Assembly: GCF_000399685.1 (NCBI RefSeq)
Contig: NZ_KB976987.1
Span: 1,689,184 to 1,753,183, forward strand
Source of the DNA: Acinetobacter pittii ANC 4050
GTDB taxonomy: Bacteria; Pseudomonadota; Gammaproteobacteria; Pseudomonadales; Moraxellaceae
Direction of reading: 5' to 3'
Length of the DNA: 64,000 nucleotides
Every line of letters begins with the position of its first letter. The stretch's first letter is position 1. Below are positions 17,157 to 25,313 of the stretch, piece by piece. The translations under genes and the position numbers were made by a program. Below the pieces are notes generated by a model, which was given only the letters and a program-made list of their open reading frames with translations, ran no database searches and had not been told where the DNA came from.

Positions 17157-17432
17157 TTAAAAACTAACCTTTACAGAAAAACTTATAGATGAAGATTCCC
17201 TAATATCTACTTCAAAACCTAATTTATGAAGCTTACTAATGATGTTATCTATATTCTCTTGTGTAATATTTCCCCTTAAGAAATTCAAATAAACAGGATT
17301 AATCCCTTTTTTTGAACTAGATTCTACTTGCTGAAGAATATCTTCATAAATATTTTGATGACTTTTTTTCCCCTGCTTTAAATTTACTCGTGCCTGTTCA
17401 GCATTAAATTTATTAGCCACAAATATCTCCAA
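17157..17432 (-). CDS. Hypothetical protein, 91 aa
   Basis: Soluble protein with ANKFNAEQARVNLKQGKKSH near the start, a helical middle and a beta-rich C-terminus ending SISFSVKVSF. I recognise no domain. It opens the accessory stretch upstream of the terminase genes and is read in the same direction as the late genes. Confidence 0.45.
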   Translation of the reverse strand: MEIFVANKFNAEQARVNLKQGKKSHQNIYEDILQQVESSSKKGINPVYLNFLRGNITQENIDNIISKLHKLGFEVDIRESSSISFSVKVSF

Positions 17433-17750
17433 AATTATTTTGTCAAGTATTAGAGTTTATACAAGCAACCTGCTATTCAGTTGTTATGGAGGATCCCATT
17501 TTCAGCAGGCTAGAAGCTTATTTCTAAAATACAAACATTCATATTGTTTGTATTTTTATAATATATCTCTCTTATTTCTTTCGGAAAATTTAATATTTGT
17601 GCTGATTATTTAATAATGTATATGACTTTACGTAAATTTAATCATTTTTTAATATAATTTTAAGGTATTGGTTTTTTTAAAGTCACAACAACGTAGTCTC
17701 ATCAACAAAACTCCTAAAAGTACCCCCGAAGAAGCTTTTTTATTAAATAT
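17433..17750. other. Gene-free AT-rich spacer
   Basis: Very AT-rich, with a short imperfect repeat of TTTGTAT around 17540 and no convincing ORF or RNA. Likely cargo-boundary DNA. Confidence 0.4.
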
Positions 17751-17903
17751 TTAGTCATATCTATAAGCATTTTCACCAACAATATAACTCTGACGGTTAT
17801 AGGTTGATTGTTTGCTTGAATCTATTTCACTTACTTCAAAATATGTTCCTTCACGGTTATTTACAACTTCACCGTCCAAATCACCGCCAATACAAATATA
17901 CAT
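17751..17903 (-). CDS. Small ICIGG-family protein, 50 aa
   Basis: I start it at 17903 (MYICIGGDLDGEVVNN), because the longer frame adds an unrelated hydrophobic leader and runs into the terminator. The opening M-x-ICIGG-x-x-DG is shared with a 74-aa chromosomal protein at 57.5-57.7 kb, so it belongs to a small family. No membrane segment or enzyme motif is seen; the function is unknown. Confidence 0.55.
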   Translation of the reverse strand: MYICIGGDLDGEVVNNREGTYFEVSEIDSSKQSTYNRQSYIVGENAYRYD

Positions 17904-17949
17904 TGTAAGCTTCCATAAAATTATGAATGGCAGCCTAGCACATAAAATA

Positions 17950-17987
17950 AAAAGCCCCGCCAATAATCAATATTTAGCGGGGCTTTT
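17950..17987. terminator. Bidirectional terminator
   Basis: AAAAGCCCCGC and GCGGGGCTTTT form an 11-bp stem around a 16-nt loop, with A and T runs on the two sides. Confidence 0.65.
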
Positions 17988-18030
17988 AGTGCCGTAATCC
18001 GTTCGGCAAGTTAAAAACTGACATTAAAAA

Positions 18031-18057
18031 GCCCATCCCTCCAAAAGAGAAATGGGC
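18031..18057. terminator. Weak hairpin GCCCAT/ATGGGC
   Basis: Six-bp stem with a 15-nt loop and A-runs on both sides. It may terminate leftward transcripts of the 63-aa gene. Confidence 0.4.
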
Positions 18058-18182
18058 CACAAAAAATAAAAACTTTCAGCGCAGTATTTGATATGAATCA
18101 TATATGGATATTCATATATATGCAACTACAAATTCATATTTAAAATTTCTATGAAAATGCTCCTATTTGAGGAACTATTAAA

Positions 18183-18374
18183 TTAAAAATTTATATCAAT
18201 ATTGTCTAGAATAGATGATGCAAAATCAGCTATATCTTTCCCGATTTCTACAATTAAATCTGTTACTTCAACAGGACCAGGATTCACAGAATTAAGTACC
18301 GAGTTTTCCTGCTTTTGCTCACTATCAGCATCTAATTGCTCTATATTTTCAATTGGATCATTTTGATTTTTCAT
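18183..18374 (-). CDS. Hypothetical acidic protein, 63 aa
   Basis: Strongly acidic in the first half (IEQLDADSEQKQENS), with a hydrophobic C-terminal half (LIVEIGKDIADFASSILDNI) that may be an amphipathic helix. No family is recognised. It is 29 bases downstream of the secreted 145-aa gene, probably in the same transcript. Acidic small phage proteins can be DNA mimics, but nothing here proves that. Confidence 0.4.
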   Translation of the reverse strand: MKNQNDPIENIEQLDADSEQKQENSVLNSVNPGPVEVTDLIVEIGKDIADFASSILDNIDINF

Positions 18375-18403
18375 AAATTTAAGCCAATAAAATTTAATTG
18401 AGA

Positions 18404-18841
18404 TTACTTGTCTAATAGGTACATAAGGGTTCGATCAACTTTTCTCTCTTTTCTTTTTTGCTCAAGTTCCTGCTGATATTCTTCTTCTGAAATTACTTTT
18501 CTATTAAGTGTAGATTCAATGTATGGTGAATAACCCCTATTATTAGCAAACTTATTTTCCCTGTAATATTGTGATTTATCATAATCAGTCATATTCGCCG
18601 TTTGGAATAGAATGTCATTAGCTCGCTCTGCCCTTTTAAAAACTTGATTTGTACGATCTATTTTTTGTTGATTTGATAACTCAAAAAAATCAACTTTCTC
18701 ACGACTGTTATTATTTTGGATCCCTTCATCCTTAGCAATTAAGATAGAAGGTTTTTTTTCGAAAAAATCATCAGCACTGTACACTGGGCTAATAATCAAT
18801 GAACTTATAAAAAATAATAATATTCTGCCCATAAAATTCAT
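18404..18841 (-). CDS. Secreted hypothetical protein, 145 aa
   Basis: A Sec signal peptide is visible (MGRILLFFISSLIISPVYSA, cleavage after about residue 22). The mature protein is charged and helix-rich (KIDRTNQVFKRAERANDILF) and ends in a Lys/Arg/Glu-rich coiled-coil-like segment. It should be periplasmic. No known domain was seen. It is AT-rich accessory cargo next to the 63-aa gene. Confidence 0.5.
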   Translation of the reverse strand: MNFMGRILLFFISSLIISPVYSADDFFEKKPSILIAKDEGIQNNNSREKVDFFELSNQQKIDRTNQVFKRAERANDILFQTANMTDYDKSQYYRENKFANNRGYSPYIESTLNRKVISEEEYQQELEQKRKERKVDRTLMYLLDK

Positions 18842-19459
18842 GTGCCCATTACAAATATTGGAATACGTAAATTTTATATAACTTTAATAAAAAATCTATT
18901 GCTTCGTATCTTATTCTTTTGGTTTTTCCTTTACTCCTAACTAAACTCGTTTAGCTTTCGGTAATGGAGTATCTTTACAACGGGGAGCGGTAGAAATCAG
19001 CTTTAAGGGTCATAAAGATATCCATTAAAGAGCCTTTAGAAAAGGCTAAGTATTTTGATTAAAGGATTCTAAAAATTCCGTAATTTGATAAATATCACCA
19101 AACTGCAAAGTAACACTCGCCCCTTCCTCATTGTCCTTTGTTGGTCCGAAGTAAAAAATTACCTATGAGGTTTCATTTAAAATCTTGGCGTAGTTGATAT
19201 TATCTGTATTTATGTAGATATCGTCGTACATAATAAACATTTTTATGTTCCATCTTATTTTAAAGTCTTTAATATAACCCTACACCTTAATTTTTCAATA
19301 TTTAAAACAAAAAAGCCCATCTTTCGATGAACTTTTAAATATCTTGCGTGATCTTCATTTACACTTCGACCACTATAACGCAAAAATAGCATTTACCCTG
19401 TACAGGGTCAAGTTTTGTATTTAATGCATTTAGTTTTGATTAAGTAAAATTTAATAGAT
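18842..19459. other. Decayed cargo spacer with a broken small gene
   Basis: About 620 bases without an intact gene. It contains the amber-interrupted gene at 19046-19240 (listed separately). A short stretch near 18950-18975 resembles the start of the 16668-17105 endonuclease gene (TTTAGCTTTxGGTAATGG). The region looks rearranged. Confidence 0.45.
19046..19240 (-). pseudogene. Small phage-type gene with in-frame TAG
   Basis: From ATG 19240 the minus strand encodes 25 residues (starting MFIMYDDIYINTDNINYAKI), then TAG at 19163-19165. It continues in the same frame for 38 protein-like codons, including GASVTLQFGDIYQITEF, to a final TAG. The coding quality on both sides of the stop points to a recent nonsense mutation, or to a suppressor-dependent product. 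Function unknown. Confidence 0.55.
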
Positions 19460-20692
19460 CTACGAGTTAGTGCCTAATTGATCAATCAAGTCTTTCCCAA
19501 GTTGCCTAGTGTTCTTTTTACCACCCTTACTATTTAAATGGCTTATTCCTATAGAAGAGGCCAACTCTAGTAATACTCCATAAGCCGATACTTTCTCGCC
19601 ATTTTTATAAACTAGAATAGTGGTATCTTCCAACTGTTCTATCAAATAATCACCATATTCAACTGAACGTTTCAACTGATCCTTTGAAGTGTTAATAATT
19701 TCATAGTTAAAGCTGGCTGCAATTTCTATCAACTGATAAATATTACCTTTGCCCCATTGATTGGAAATAACATATATGTCTCCATTACTCATCTGTAACT
19801 GATGTTCTTTCTCAATAAAATAACGGTCATATCTTTGCTCATCCAATTGGTTAAGTTTAACCAGCAATCTATCCAGATTCGGATATTCATTAAACTCTGC
19901 TCTAAGATCTTCGATATTCTTATTTTCGATTTCATCAAACCGGCATTTAATAATTTCCAGAGCCAGGTAACGTTTATTCAGAGTTTTACCATTGAACATG
20001 AAGCTTGAGTAATCCCTTGCATTCGTAAGCTTGGCTTCTCTTCTTTCTTCTGATTTTTTCTGTGCCTTAATCTGATAATCCTTTGCTTCCGGTAAAGGGA
20101 TGATTTGTTGAATATCAACTAGAATTTGAGAATTGTGAGTATATGGCTGCATTCTTATACAGGTAATATCCAGATCTCGCTCATTAAGCCAGATCACTGA
20201 AGTGGTCAATTCTTTTGAAAAGTTTGATGAGACAAGAATGATTCTCACATCATCCGCAAAATTACTTTCATCCAGATTATCAACATCTACAAAATTTGAA
20301 ATTTCTTCACGTGCATTGTTGTGATCAAAAGATGGATAGCCATTATTTATTTTATATCGACGATAAATATCTATTGCTATATCCAGAGTCATTGTGGAAA
20401 CCATTGATGCATACCGTAGAGCCTGAAGCTCCATATGGTCACCAGTGTCTGTACGCTTCAGCTCTATAATTACAAGATTTGCATTTTTATCAATTGCCAG
20501 TAAATCAATTCTTCTCTTTGAGCCATCCCATTCAGCATACTCTTCAGCAATAACAAGACAGTCCTCAGCGATTACTCCGATATTTTTTTTAAGTGCCTGC
20601 TGAAGATGCAATCTTTCCAGAATAGCTTCTTCTTTAAAAGAGGTGGTCTCAACTGCATTTAGTTCATTATTATTTAAAGTAAATATTGGCAT
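19460..20692 (-). CDS. PD-(D/E)XK nuclease-like protein (NucS/DUF91-type), 410 aa
   Basis: The N-terminal nuclease core (about residues 25-95) includes VIAEEYAEWDGSKRRIDLLA and NLVIIELKRT. The Asp of RRIDLL and the E-x-K of IELKR form the catalytic pattern. The rest (about 150-410) is mixed alpha/beta with no recognised domain. I prefer ATG 20692 over an upstream TTG. Proteins of this build are common in defence loci and act on DNA in the cytoplasm. It stands alone between a terminator on its upstream side and the decayed spacer. Confidence 0.6.
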   Translation of the reverse strand: MPIFTLNNNELNAVETTSFKEEAILERLHLQQALKKNIGVIAEDCLVIAEEYAEWDGSKRRIDLLAIDKNANLVIIELKRTDTGDHMELQALRYASMVSTMTLDIAIDIYRRYKINNGYPSFDHNNAREEISNFVDVDNLDESNFADDVRIILVSSNFSKELTTSVIWLNERDLDITCIRMQPYTHNSQILVDIQQIIPLPEAKDYQIKAQKKSEERREAKLTNARDYSSFMFNGKTLNKRYLALEIIKCRFDEIENKNIEDLRAEFNEYPNLDRLLVKLNQLDEQRYDRYFIEKEHQLQMSNGDIYVISNQWGKGNIYQLIEIAASFNYEIINTSKDQLKRSVEYGDYLIEQLEDTTILVYKNGEKVSAYGVLLELASSIGISHLNSKGGKKNTRQLGKDLIDQLGTNS

Positions 20693-20761
20693 GGAATTCA
20701 ATCTCTGCAAAAGATTTTGCCTTTATACAGCATATGTCATTCAACTCATAGAAAAATAAAA

Positions 20762-20791
20762 GCCCTGCCAATAGGTTATATTTAGCAGGGC
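20762..20791. terminator. Hairpin GCCCTGC/GCAGGGC
   Basis: Seven-bp stem with a 16-nt loop. It is laid out like the 17950-17987 terminator, with a similar loop sequence (CCAATA...TATTTAG). It should stop leftward transcripts of the 215-aa gene. Confidence 0.55.
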
Positions 20792-20866
20792 ATCAAATAC
20801 TCTAATTTGTTAGCTAATTAACATATTTGAGTTTCTTAATAACTTTTAGTCTTTTGAATTAATTTT

Positions 20867-21514
20867 TTAGATTAACTCTAAGTTCGAACAGGTACTAAGA
20901 ATTTCCTTAACATCTTGCTTTTCAATTTCATGGACTAAACATATTTTTTTTGCTAAACCATTAAGTGAGGTGCCCATTAATATTCCAATTTCACTCTCGA
21001 TTCCTAACCAAAATCTATCGTGAAATTCATCAGTTTTTTGAATTTCAACATCAATACCAAATTGATAAAATATTTTATCCTTAAAAATTCGTATATTCTC
21101 CTCAATTTTACTTTTATTTTTATTACCCAAATTTTCTCTAGATATAATTTTTAAGAAAAAAGGATTTAAATTAGATTTTTCAAAAATTTTTATAAAGAGA
21201 TCTATTGTCTCTATCCCTCCATCAAAAAAATAAGGATCAATTATCAATAGCTGTTTTTCATTTTTTAATTTTGAAAACTCAGAAGCCAACTTTTCAACTA
21301 GTTCATTCTTATCATTGGGCCCAACCAGCATTTCCATGCTTGTTACAAGATCATTCCCTTCTAAAATTGATAAAAAAATATCTTTATAGAAGAAGTCAGC
21401 TGAAATTACTCTTATATTTTTATCATTACAAGAATTCTTAATTTCCTCAATGATATGGAAATCTTGATTGCAATCAGGAACTTCTATAGTAAATATATAA
21501 TCAATAGTGCGCAT
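20867..21514 (-). CDS. Putative PLD-like domain protein, 215 aa
   Basis: Two motifs suggest a divergent phospholipase D-type fold. A buried strand QLLIIDPYFFDGG (about residues 88-100) is followed by EFHDRFWLG with GILMGTSLNGLAKK (about 163-190). In related proteins the H-x-R/K and G-T-S-x-N residues form the active site. Only one half-site is present, so it would act as a dimer or be inactive. It is very AT-rich with a clear ATG, and no neighbour overlaps it. A defence role is possible in this cargo locus but only inferred. Confidence 0.45.
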   Translation of the reverse strand: MRTIDYIFTIEVPDCNQDFHIIEEIKNSCNDKNIRVISADFFYKDIFLSILEGNDLVTSMEMLVGPNDKNELVEKLASEFSKLKNEKQLLIIDPYFFDGGIETIDLFIKIFEKSNLNPFFLKIISRENLGNKNKSKIEENIRIFKDKIFYQFGIDVEIQKTDEFHDRFWLGIESEIGILMGTSLNGLAKKICLVHEIEKQDVKEILSTCSNLELI

Positions 21515-21803
21515 AAATTTAAGTTTATAAATAAATTGACAATAGGTTAGTATAAATTAAGCATTTAATTAACATTAAATTTTGAAATAAATTATTTTAA
21601 AAATATCAATTGAATTTTTATATTTTCAAAGAGTCAATTAAAATTAACGCAATAAGAGCACTTGGCTTGATTAAGTTCAAGTAGTCTTAAAGATTCAAAA
21701 TCTCTGATACATGTATTTATGATCTTTAGATATACTGAACAGGAAATTTGAATGAAGCTAAAAATAACTCTCTTCTTCAACTCAAATAAAGAGAACCCCA
21801 TAG

Positions 21804-22265
21804 ATGAATAAAATTTTCCTATCCATTCTTTTATTATCCTTATCAGGATGTGCTGTTTTAATTCCCCCAGCTTATAACCCGGGGGCGGTAATGTCTCATT
21901 TCAGAGAAGGACAAGCGAGTAAAGATTCTTTCTATGTAAGTTATAAAGGTGATCGTGGTAGCTCACCAGAACAAGCAAGAGATTTTGTTGTTCTACGCGG
22001 TGCTGAGTTAGTTATGCAAAATGATTTTCGCTACTTTAAGATTCCCAAAATGAATCAAGGTACTCTTGTGACCTCAAACTACCAAATCGCATCAGGTGTA
22101 AGAAATGATACCTATCAACCTATGGTTGAAGCTCAAATCGTAGGAGTCAAAGATCCTGGAGCAGATACTGAAGTATTAGATGCCATTAAGGTAGCGAAGG
22201 CCTTAAGAATTAAATATCGACTCAACTATAAATTGACGCCATTAGAGCTAAAATATAGCCATTAA
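21804..22265 (+). CDS. Lipoprotein, 153 aa
   Basis: Signal and lipobox are clear (MNKIFLSILLLSLSGC, Cys16 acylated). The mature part (GDRGSSPEQARDFVVLRGAE, then DFRYFKI) resembles small outer-membrane lipoproteins of the CC0125/CC1285 type found in many Proteobacteria. It lies alone in front of the Nudix gene on the same strand, with 41 bases between. The role is unknown. Confidence 0.6.
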   Translation: MNKIFLSILLLSLSGCAVLIPPAYNPGAVMSHFREGQASKDSFYVSYKGDRGSSPEQARDFVVLRGAELVMQNDFRYFKIPKMNQGTLVTSNYQIASGVRNDTYQPMVEAQIVGVKDPGADTEVLDAIKVAKALRIKYRLNYKLTPLELKYSH

Positions 22266-22306
22266 TTTCTTGATGAAGAATAGTTAGATAACTATTTTAA
22301 GCGCTT

Positions 22307-22717
22307 ATGAAATCTCTCGAAGTCGTTGCCGCAGTCATCCAACACCAGGATAAAATTTTATGTGCCCTGAAAGGTGAACATAAGTACCCCTATTTATCGA
22401 ATAAGTATGAATTCCCGGGCGGTAAAGTCGAAGCTGAAGAAACACTCGAGCAAGCACTCATTCGAGAAGTTAAAGAAGAGCTCAATCTTAATATAGAAGT
22501 AACAGCGTATCTATTAACTGTAGAGCACGCCTACCCCAACTTTAATATCGAACTGACCACTTTTATGTGCGTGACTAAGACTATTGAAGAATTGGCTTTA
22601 AGTGAGCACCAGGATGTACAATGGTGCACTATCGATGAATTAGAACAGCTCGACTGGGCTGCTGCTGATATCCCCATCGTGAAATACTTACTTGATAATA
22701 AGACTGCAGCATGTTGA
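22307..22717 (+). CDS. Nudix hydrolase (MutT-like), 136 aa
   Basis: A perfect Nudix box occupies about residues 39-61 (GKVEAEETLEQALIREVKEE with Gly, Glu and REVKEE in register), preceded by EFPG. Proteins of this size clean nucleotide pools by cutting NTPs or dNTPs, as MutT does with 8-oxo-dGTP. The gene overlaps the start of the SRA-HNH nuclease gene by 7 bases, so the two are co-translated. This pairing suggests a modified nucleotide as substrate, which is inference. Confidence 0.85.
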   Translation: MKSLEVVAAVIQHQDKILCALKGEHKYPYLSNKYEFPGGKVEAEETLEQALIREVKEELNLNIEVTAYLLTVEHAYPNFNIELTTFMCVTKTIEELALSEHQDVQWCTIDELEQLDWAAADIPIVKYLLDNKTAAC

Positions 22718-23529
22718 AAGATTTTAGACAATTAAAACCAGGTACCATTTTAAATAACGCAGAATTATGCAAATATTTCCTTTGCTCACCTCAGGGCGGA
22801 ATGCGTAGATCTAAAAAGACCAACACCCTCATCATTGTTTCAAACCATGTAGAGTCCATCTATGAAGATAGATGGATTGGTGATGAGTTGCATTACACTG
22901 GCATGGGCCAAGTCGGTGACCAGGAATTAAAAAGTCAAAATAGAACATTAGCTGAAAGTCATACGAACGGCGTGTCTGTCCATCTTTTTGAAGTATTTGT
23001 CGATAAAGAATATATCTATCAAGGTCCTGTTACTCTCGTAGCAGATCCCTATCAAAAGATCCAACCTGATGCCAATAAACAAGATCGGTTAGTCTGGATA
23101 TTCCCTGTTAAATTATCTGATTCAAATACGGCGATTAGTGTAGAGACCATAGAGCGTACTAGTCAGAAAAAGCAGCGCAAGTATAAGAAGAAATCGATTG
23201 AGCAGTTGATGGCAGATGCCCATGCTACAGCACAAACGCAAGTCAGCTACCGTAATACCAAAACAAAATACTTTATTCGTTCCGATGCTATTGCCCAGCT
23301 TGCAAAGCGTTTAGCTAATGGCATTTGCCAGCTCTGTGAACAGCCTGCTCCTTTTAAAGACCAAAATGGTGAGCCCTACTTAGAAACTCACCATATTGAA
23401 TGGTTAGCGCACGGCGGGCCAGACACAGTCGAAAATACTGTTGCACTTTGCCCGAATTGTCATAAGAAAATGCATATCGTGAATGCTGAAGTTGATATAT
23501 TAAGGTTAAAAAATAATATAGAACTGTAA
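22711..23529 (+). CDS. SRA-like plus HNH nuclease (modification-dependent restriction type), 272 aa
   Basis: The N-terminal half (about residues 40-150) has YTGMGQVGDQELKSQNRTLA and VSVHLFEVF, matching the SRA/SAD-like domain of ScoMcrA-type HNH enzymes that read modified bases. The C-terminus (about 205-258) is an HNH nuclease: CQLCEQPAPF, THHIEWLAHGGPDTVENTVA, CPNCHKKMH. Together this describes a type IV restriction enzyme that would cut modified invading DNA. Its start is inside the Nudix gene. Specificity cannot be read here. Confidence 0.8.
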   Translation: MLKDFRQLKPGTILNNAELCKYFLCSPQGGMRRSKKTNTLIIVSNHVESIYEDRWIGDELHYTGMGQVGDQELKSQNRTLAESHTNGVSVHLFEVFVDKEYIYQGPVTLVADPYQKIQPDANKQDRLVWIFPVKLSDSNTAISVETIERTSQKKQRKYKKKSIEQLMADAHATAQTQVSYRNTKTKYFIRSDAIAQLAKRLANGICQLCEQPAPFKDQNGEPYLETHHIEWLAHGGPDTVENTVALCPNCHKKMHIVNAEVDILRLKNNIEL

Positions 23530-23556
23530 AAATGAGAGTCTTTTATTACTGCAATA

Positions 23557-24306
23557 CTATTTAATAAATGTGTATTGCAGAATTTCATTAAGAGTTTTAA
23601 AGAATTCTCTGATTGGGGTAGAAATTATCTCGTCTTCGAACTTTTGACAGTGATCTAATATTTCTGGCTTATTTGATAATTTATGTTTCAAATAATGAGA
23701 TGATGGATCTAGTAAGTACATATATTTGTATATAACAATTTCCTTGCTTTCCCCATTCTCCAAAGGCGAAGGACTAGCCGAACCTATCCAACATGTAAAT
23801 AAGATAAACTCAGCATTTTCAATTTCATTAATTAATTCTAGTAAATTATCATTATGCTTATACAGAGTTTTCAACTCATTTTTTGAGCTATCAAAATAGA
23901 TTCCATCAATTTCTAATATAGACATTATTTCTCGTCTGATTAACTCTGCCTTTTCCACCCATTCCTTTAATATTTTTTTAAAAGTGGTCTCATCCTTTTC
24001 AAGTAAAAGATAAAGATTTCTACTATAAAGACGATAGTCTAGAGTTACTTTATTAAACTCAGAGACTTTTTTCTTAATATTTTCTAGAGCATTTATTTTT
24101 GACTGATCGAATAGCTGAATTTTCCAACTCCGAAATCCATAAAAAATAGAAATAGGAGCTAATAAAGTTGCTGACCAAACCAATAAGTTTGTGGCAGTTG
24201 ACTTATCTATCTTAAAAACATCAAAGATTGCATATAAAGCAATGCAAATTGTTAATATTATTGCATAAATAGCCAGTAAATCTGCTAATAAACTTTTTCT
24301 ATCCAT
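23557..24306 (-). CDS. Membrane protein with cytoplasmic helical domain, 249 aa
   Basis: Two transmembrane helices are near the N-terminus (about residues 8-30, LLAIYAIILTICIALYAIF, and 40-60, LLVWSATLLAPISIFYGF). A long charged helical domain faces the cytoplasm (about 65-249). The topology resembles many small defence-associated membrane effectors, but no family motif was found. It is convergent with the SRA-HNH gene (24 bases apart). Very AT-rich. Confidence 0.5.
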   Translation of the reverse strand: MDRKSLLADLLAIYAIILTICIALYAIFDVFKIDKSTATNLLVWSATLLAPISIFYGFRSWKIQLFDQSKINALENIKKKVSEFNKVTLDYRLYSRNLYLLLEKDETTFKKILKEWVEKAELIRREIMSILEIDGIYFDSSKNELKTLYKHNDNLLELINEIENAEFILFTCWIGSASPSPLENGESKEIVIYKYMYLLDPSSHYLKHKLSNKPEILDHCQKFEDEIISTPIREFFKTLNEILQYTFIK

Positions 24307-24424
24307 GAGCTCTTTTCAATTTTAAAATATTAAAAAAACCCGCTCAGCGAGGTAGTTCAATGGGTTACTATAGCTTCGTCCTCTATAACACAAATATGCC
24401 AAAATCCGTTTAAACTTTCAATAT

Positions 24425-24700
24425 TCAATGACTTATAGCGTATGAAAATTCAAAATCTAAAGGGTTAGAAATAACTTGTATTTGCGCGAGAAAGTTTTTA
24501 ATTTTACGTTTTATATATCTTGGCCTCATTACGACATCAATCTCAAACTCGTAGTCAGTAATTCTCTCGTAGTTCACCCTTTTCACTCCAATTAAGCTAC
24601 ACAAATAATCGTGTATTACATTAAAATTTTGTTCCTGCCTATCTATATCCGTGCCCCTGAATGCCAATAACAACGTGACACTTTTCTCAACTTTAGCCAT
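24425..24700 (-). CDS. Hypothetical protein, 91 aa
   Basis: Soluble protein with a beta-strand-rich start (KSVTLLLAFRGTDIDRQEQN), a helical middle and a basic patch (RPRYIKRKIKNFL). No domain is recognised. Separate transcription is likely, since neighbours are over 100 bases away. Length and charge would fit a small regulator or antitoxin, but this is not supported further. Confidence 0.4.
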   Translation of the reverse strand: MAKVEKSVTLLLAFRGTDIDRQEQNFNVIHDYLCSLIGVKRVNYERITDYEFEIDVVMRPRYIKRKIKNFLAQIQVISNPLDFEFSYAISH

Positions 24701-24838
24701 AATTTTGAATAGTTCTTCAATCTTTTATCAGAATCTATTAAATTATACATCATGCAACTAACACAAATATTCCCTTGTACTAAAATACTTTAGTGATAAT
24801 ATTCTTTCATCTTAAACTCTAAAATATACAAAAACATC

Positions 24839-25273
24839 ATGGACTTAAGCTTTACTATTGGCTTACCCGCTACAAGTTTTAAAGGTTTGCATCACAATCA
24901 AATCATAGAAGGTAGTTTTGAAAGTGGGAAATTTGAAGGTCATCGCTTTTTTAACGGGAATTGGGTACAAGCAAAACTCTTAAATCACTATCAAGAATAT
25001 GAGCGCACTCTAAAGAATGGAATGAGAAAGAATCAACGTGTAAAGATTCTTTTAGAATTTTATGAATGGATTCCTGCGTATGGTTCAGGAGCAACAAAAG
25101 AACACTATGGCATTAATTCATTTAACAACAAAGTTCAGCTATTCCGTGTAGCAGGATTCGATGATGAGTTCATTAAAATATTAAATGACTACTCACCTAT
25201 CGAATGCCCTTTTCTTCGACAATGGAAGTACTTGTTCAATTTTGATAGAAAACCATTGGTAGCATTAGAGTAA
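24839..25273 (+). CDS. Hypothetical protein, 144 aa
   Basis: No signal peptide or membrane segment. The first 60 residues look like short beta repeats with glycine turns (GSFESGKFEGHRFFNGNW, MORN-like in spacing). The rest is mixed with several aromatic residues. It is transcribed towards the kinase gene, and a bidirectional terminator separates them. Function unknown. Confidence 0.45.
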   Translation: MDLSFTIGLPATSFKGLHHNQIIEGSFESGKFEGHRFFNGNWVQAKLLNHYQEYERTLKNGMRKNQRVKILLEFYEWIPAYGSGATKEHYGINSFNNKVQLFRVAGFDDEFIKILNDYSPIECPFLRQWKYLFNFDRKPLVALE

Positions 25274-25289
25274 AATTATTCGAAATAAA

Positions 25290-25311
25290 AAAAGCACCTT
25301 AAGGTGCTTCT
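25290..25311. terminator. Bidirectional terminator between the 144-aa and kinase genes
   Basis: AAGCACCTT followed directly by AAGGTGCTT (perfect palindrome) with A- and T-runs on the two sides. Confidence 0.7.
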
Positions 25312-25313
25312 TT

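Noticed and set aside
18950..18990. Second copy of the 16.7-kb endonuclease gene
   Set aside because: Only a stretch of about 18 bases is similar; not enough for a pseudogene call.
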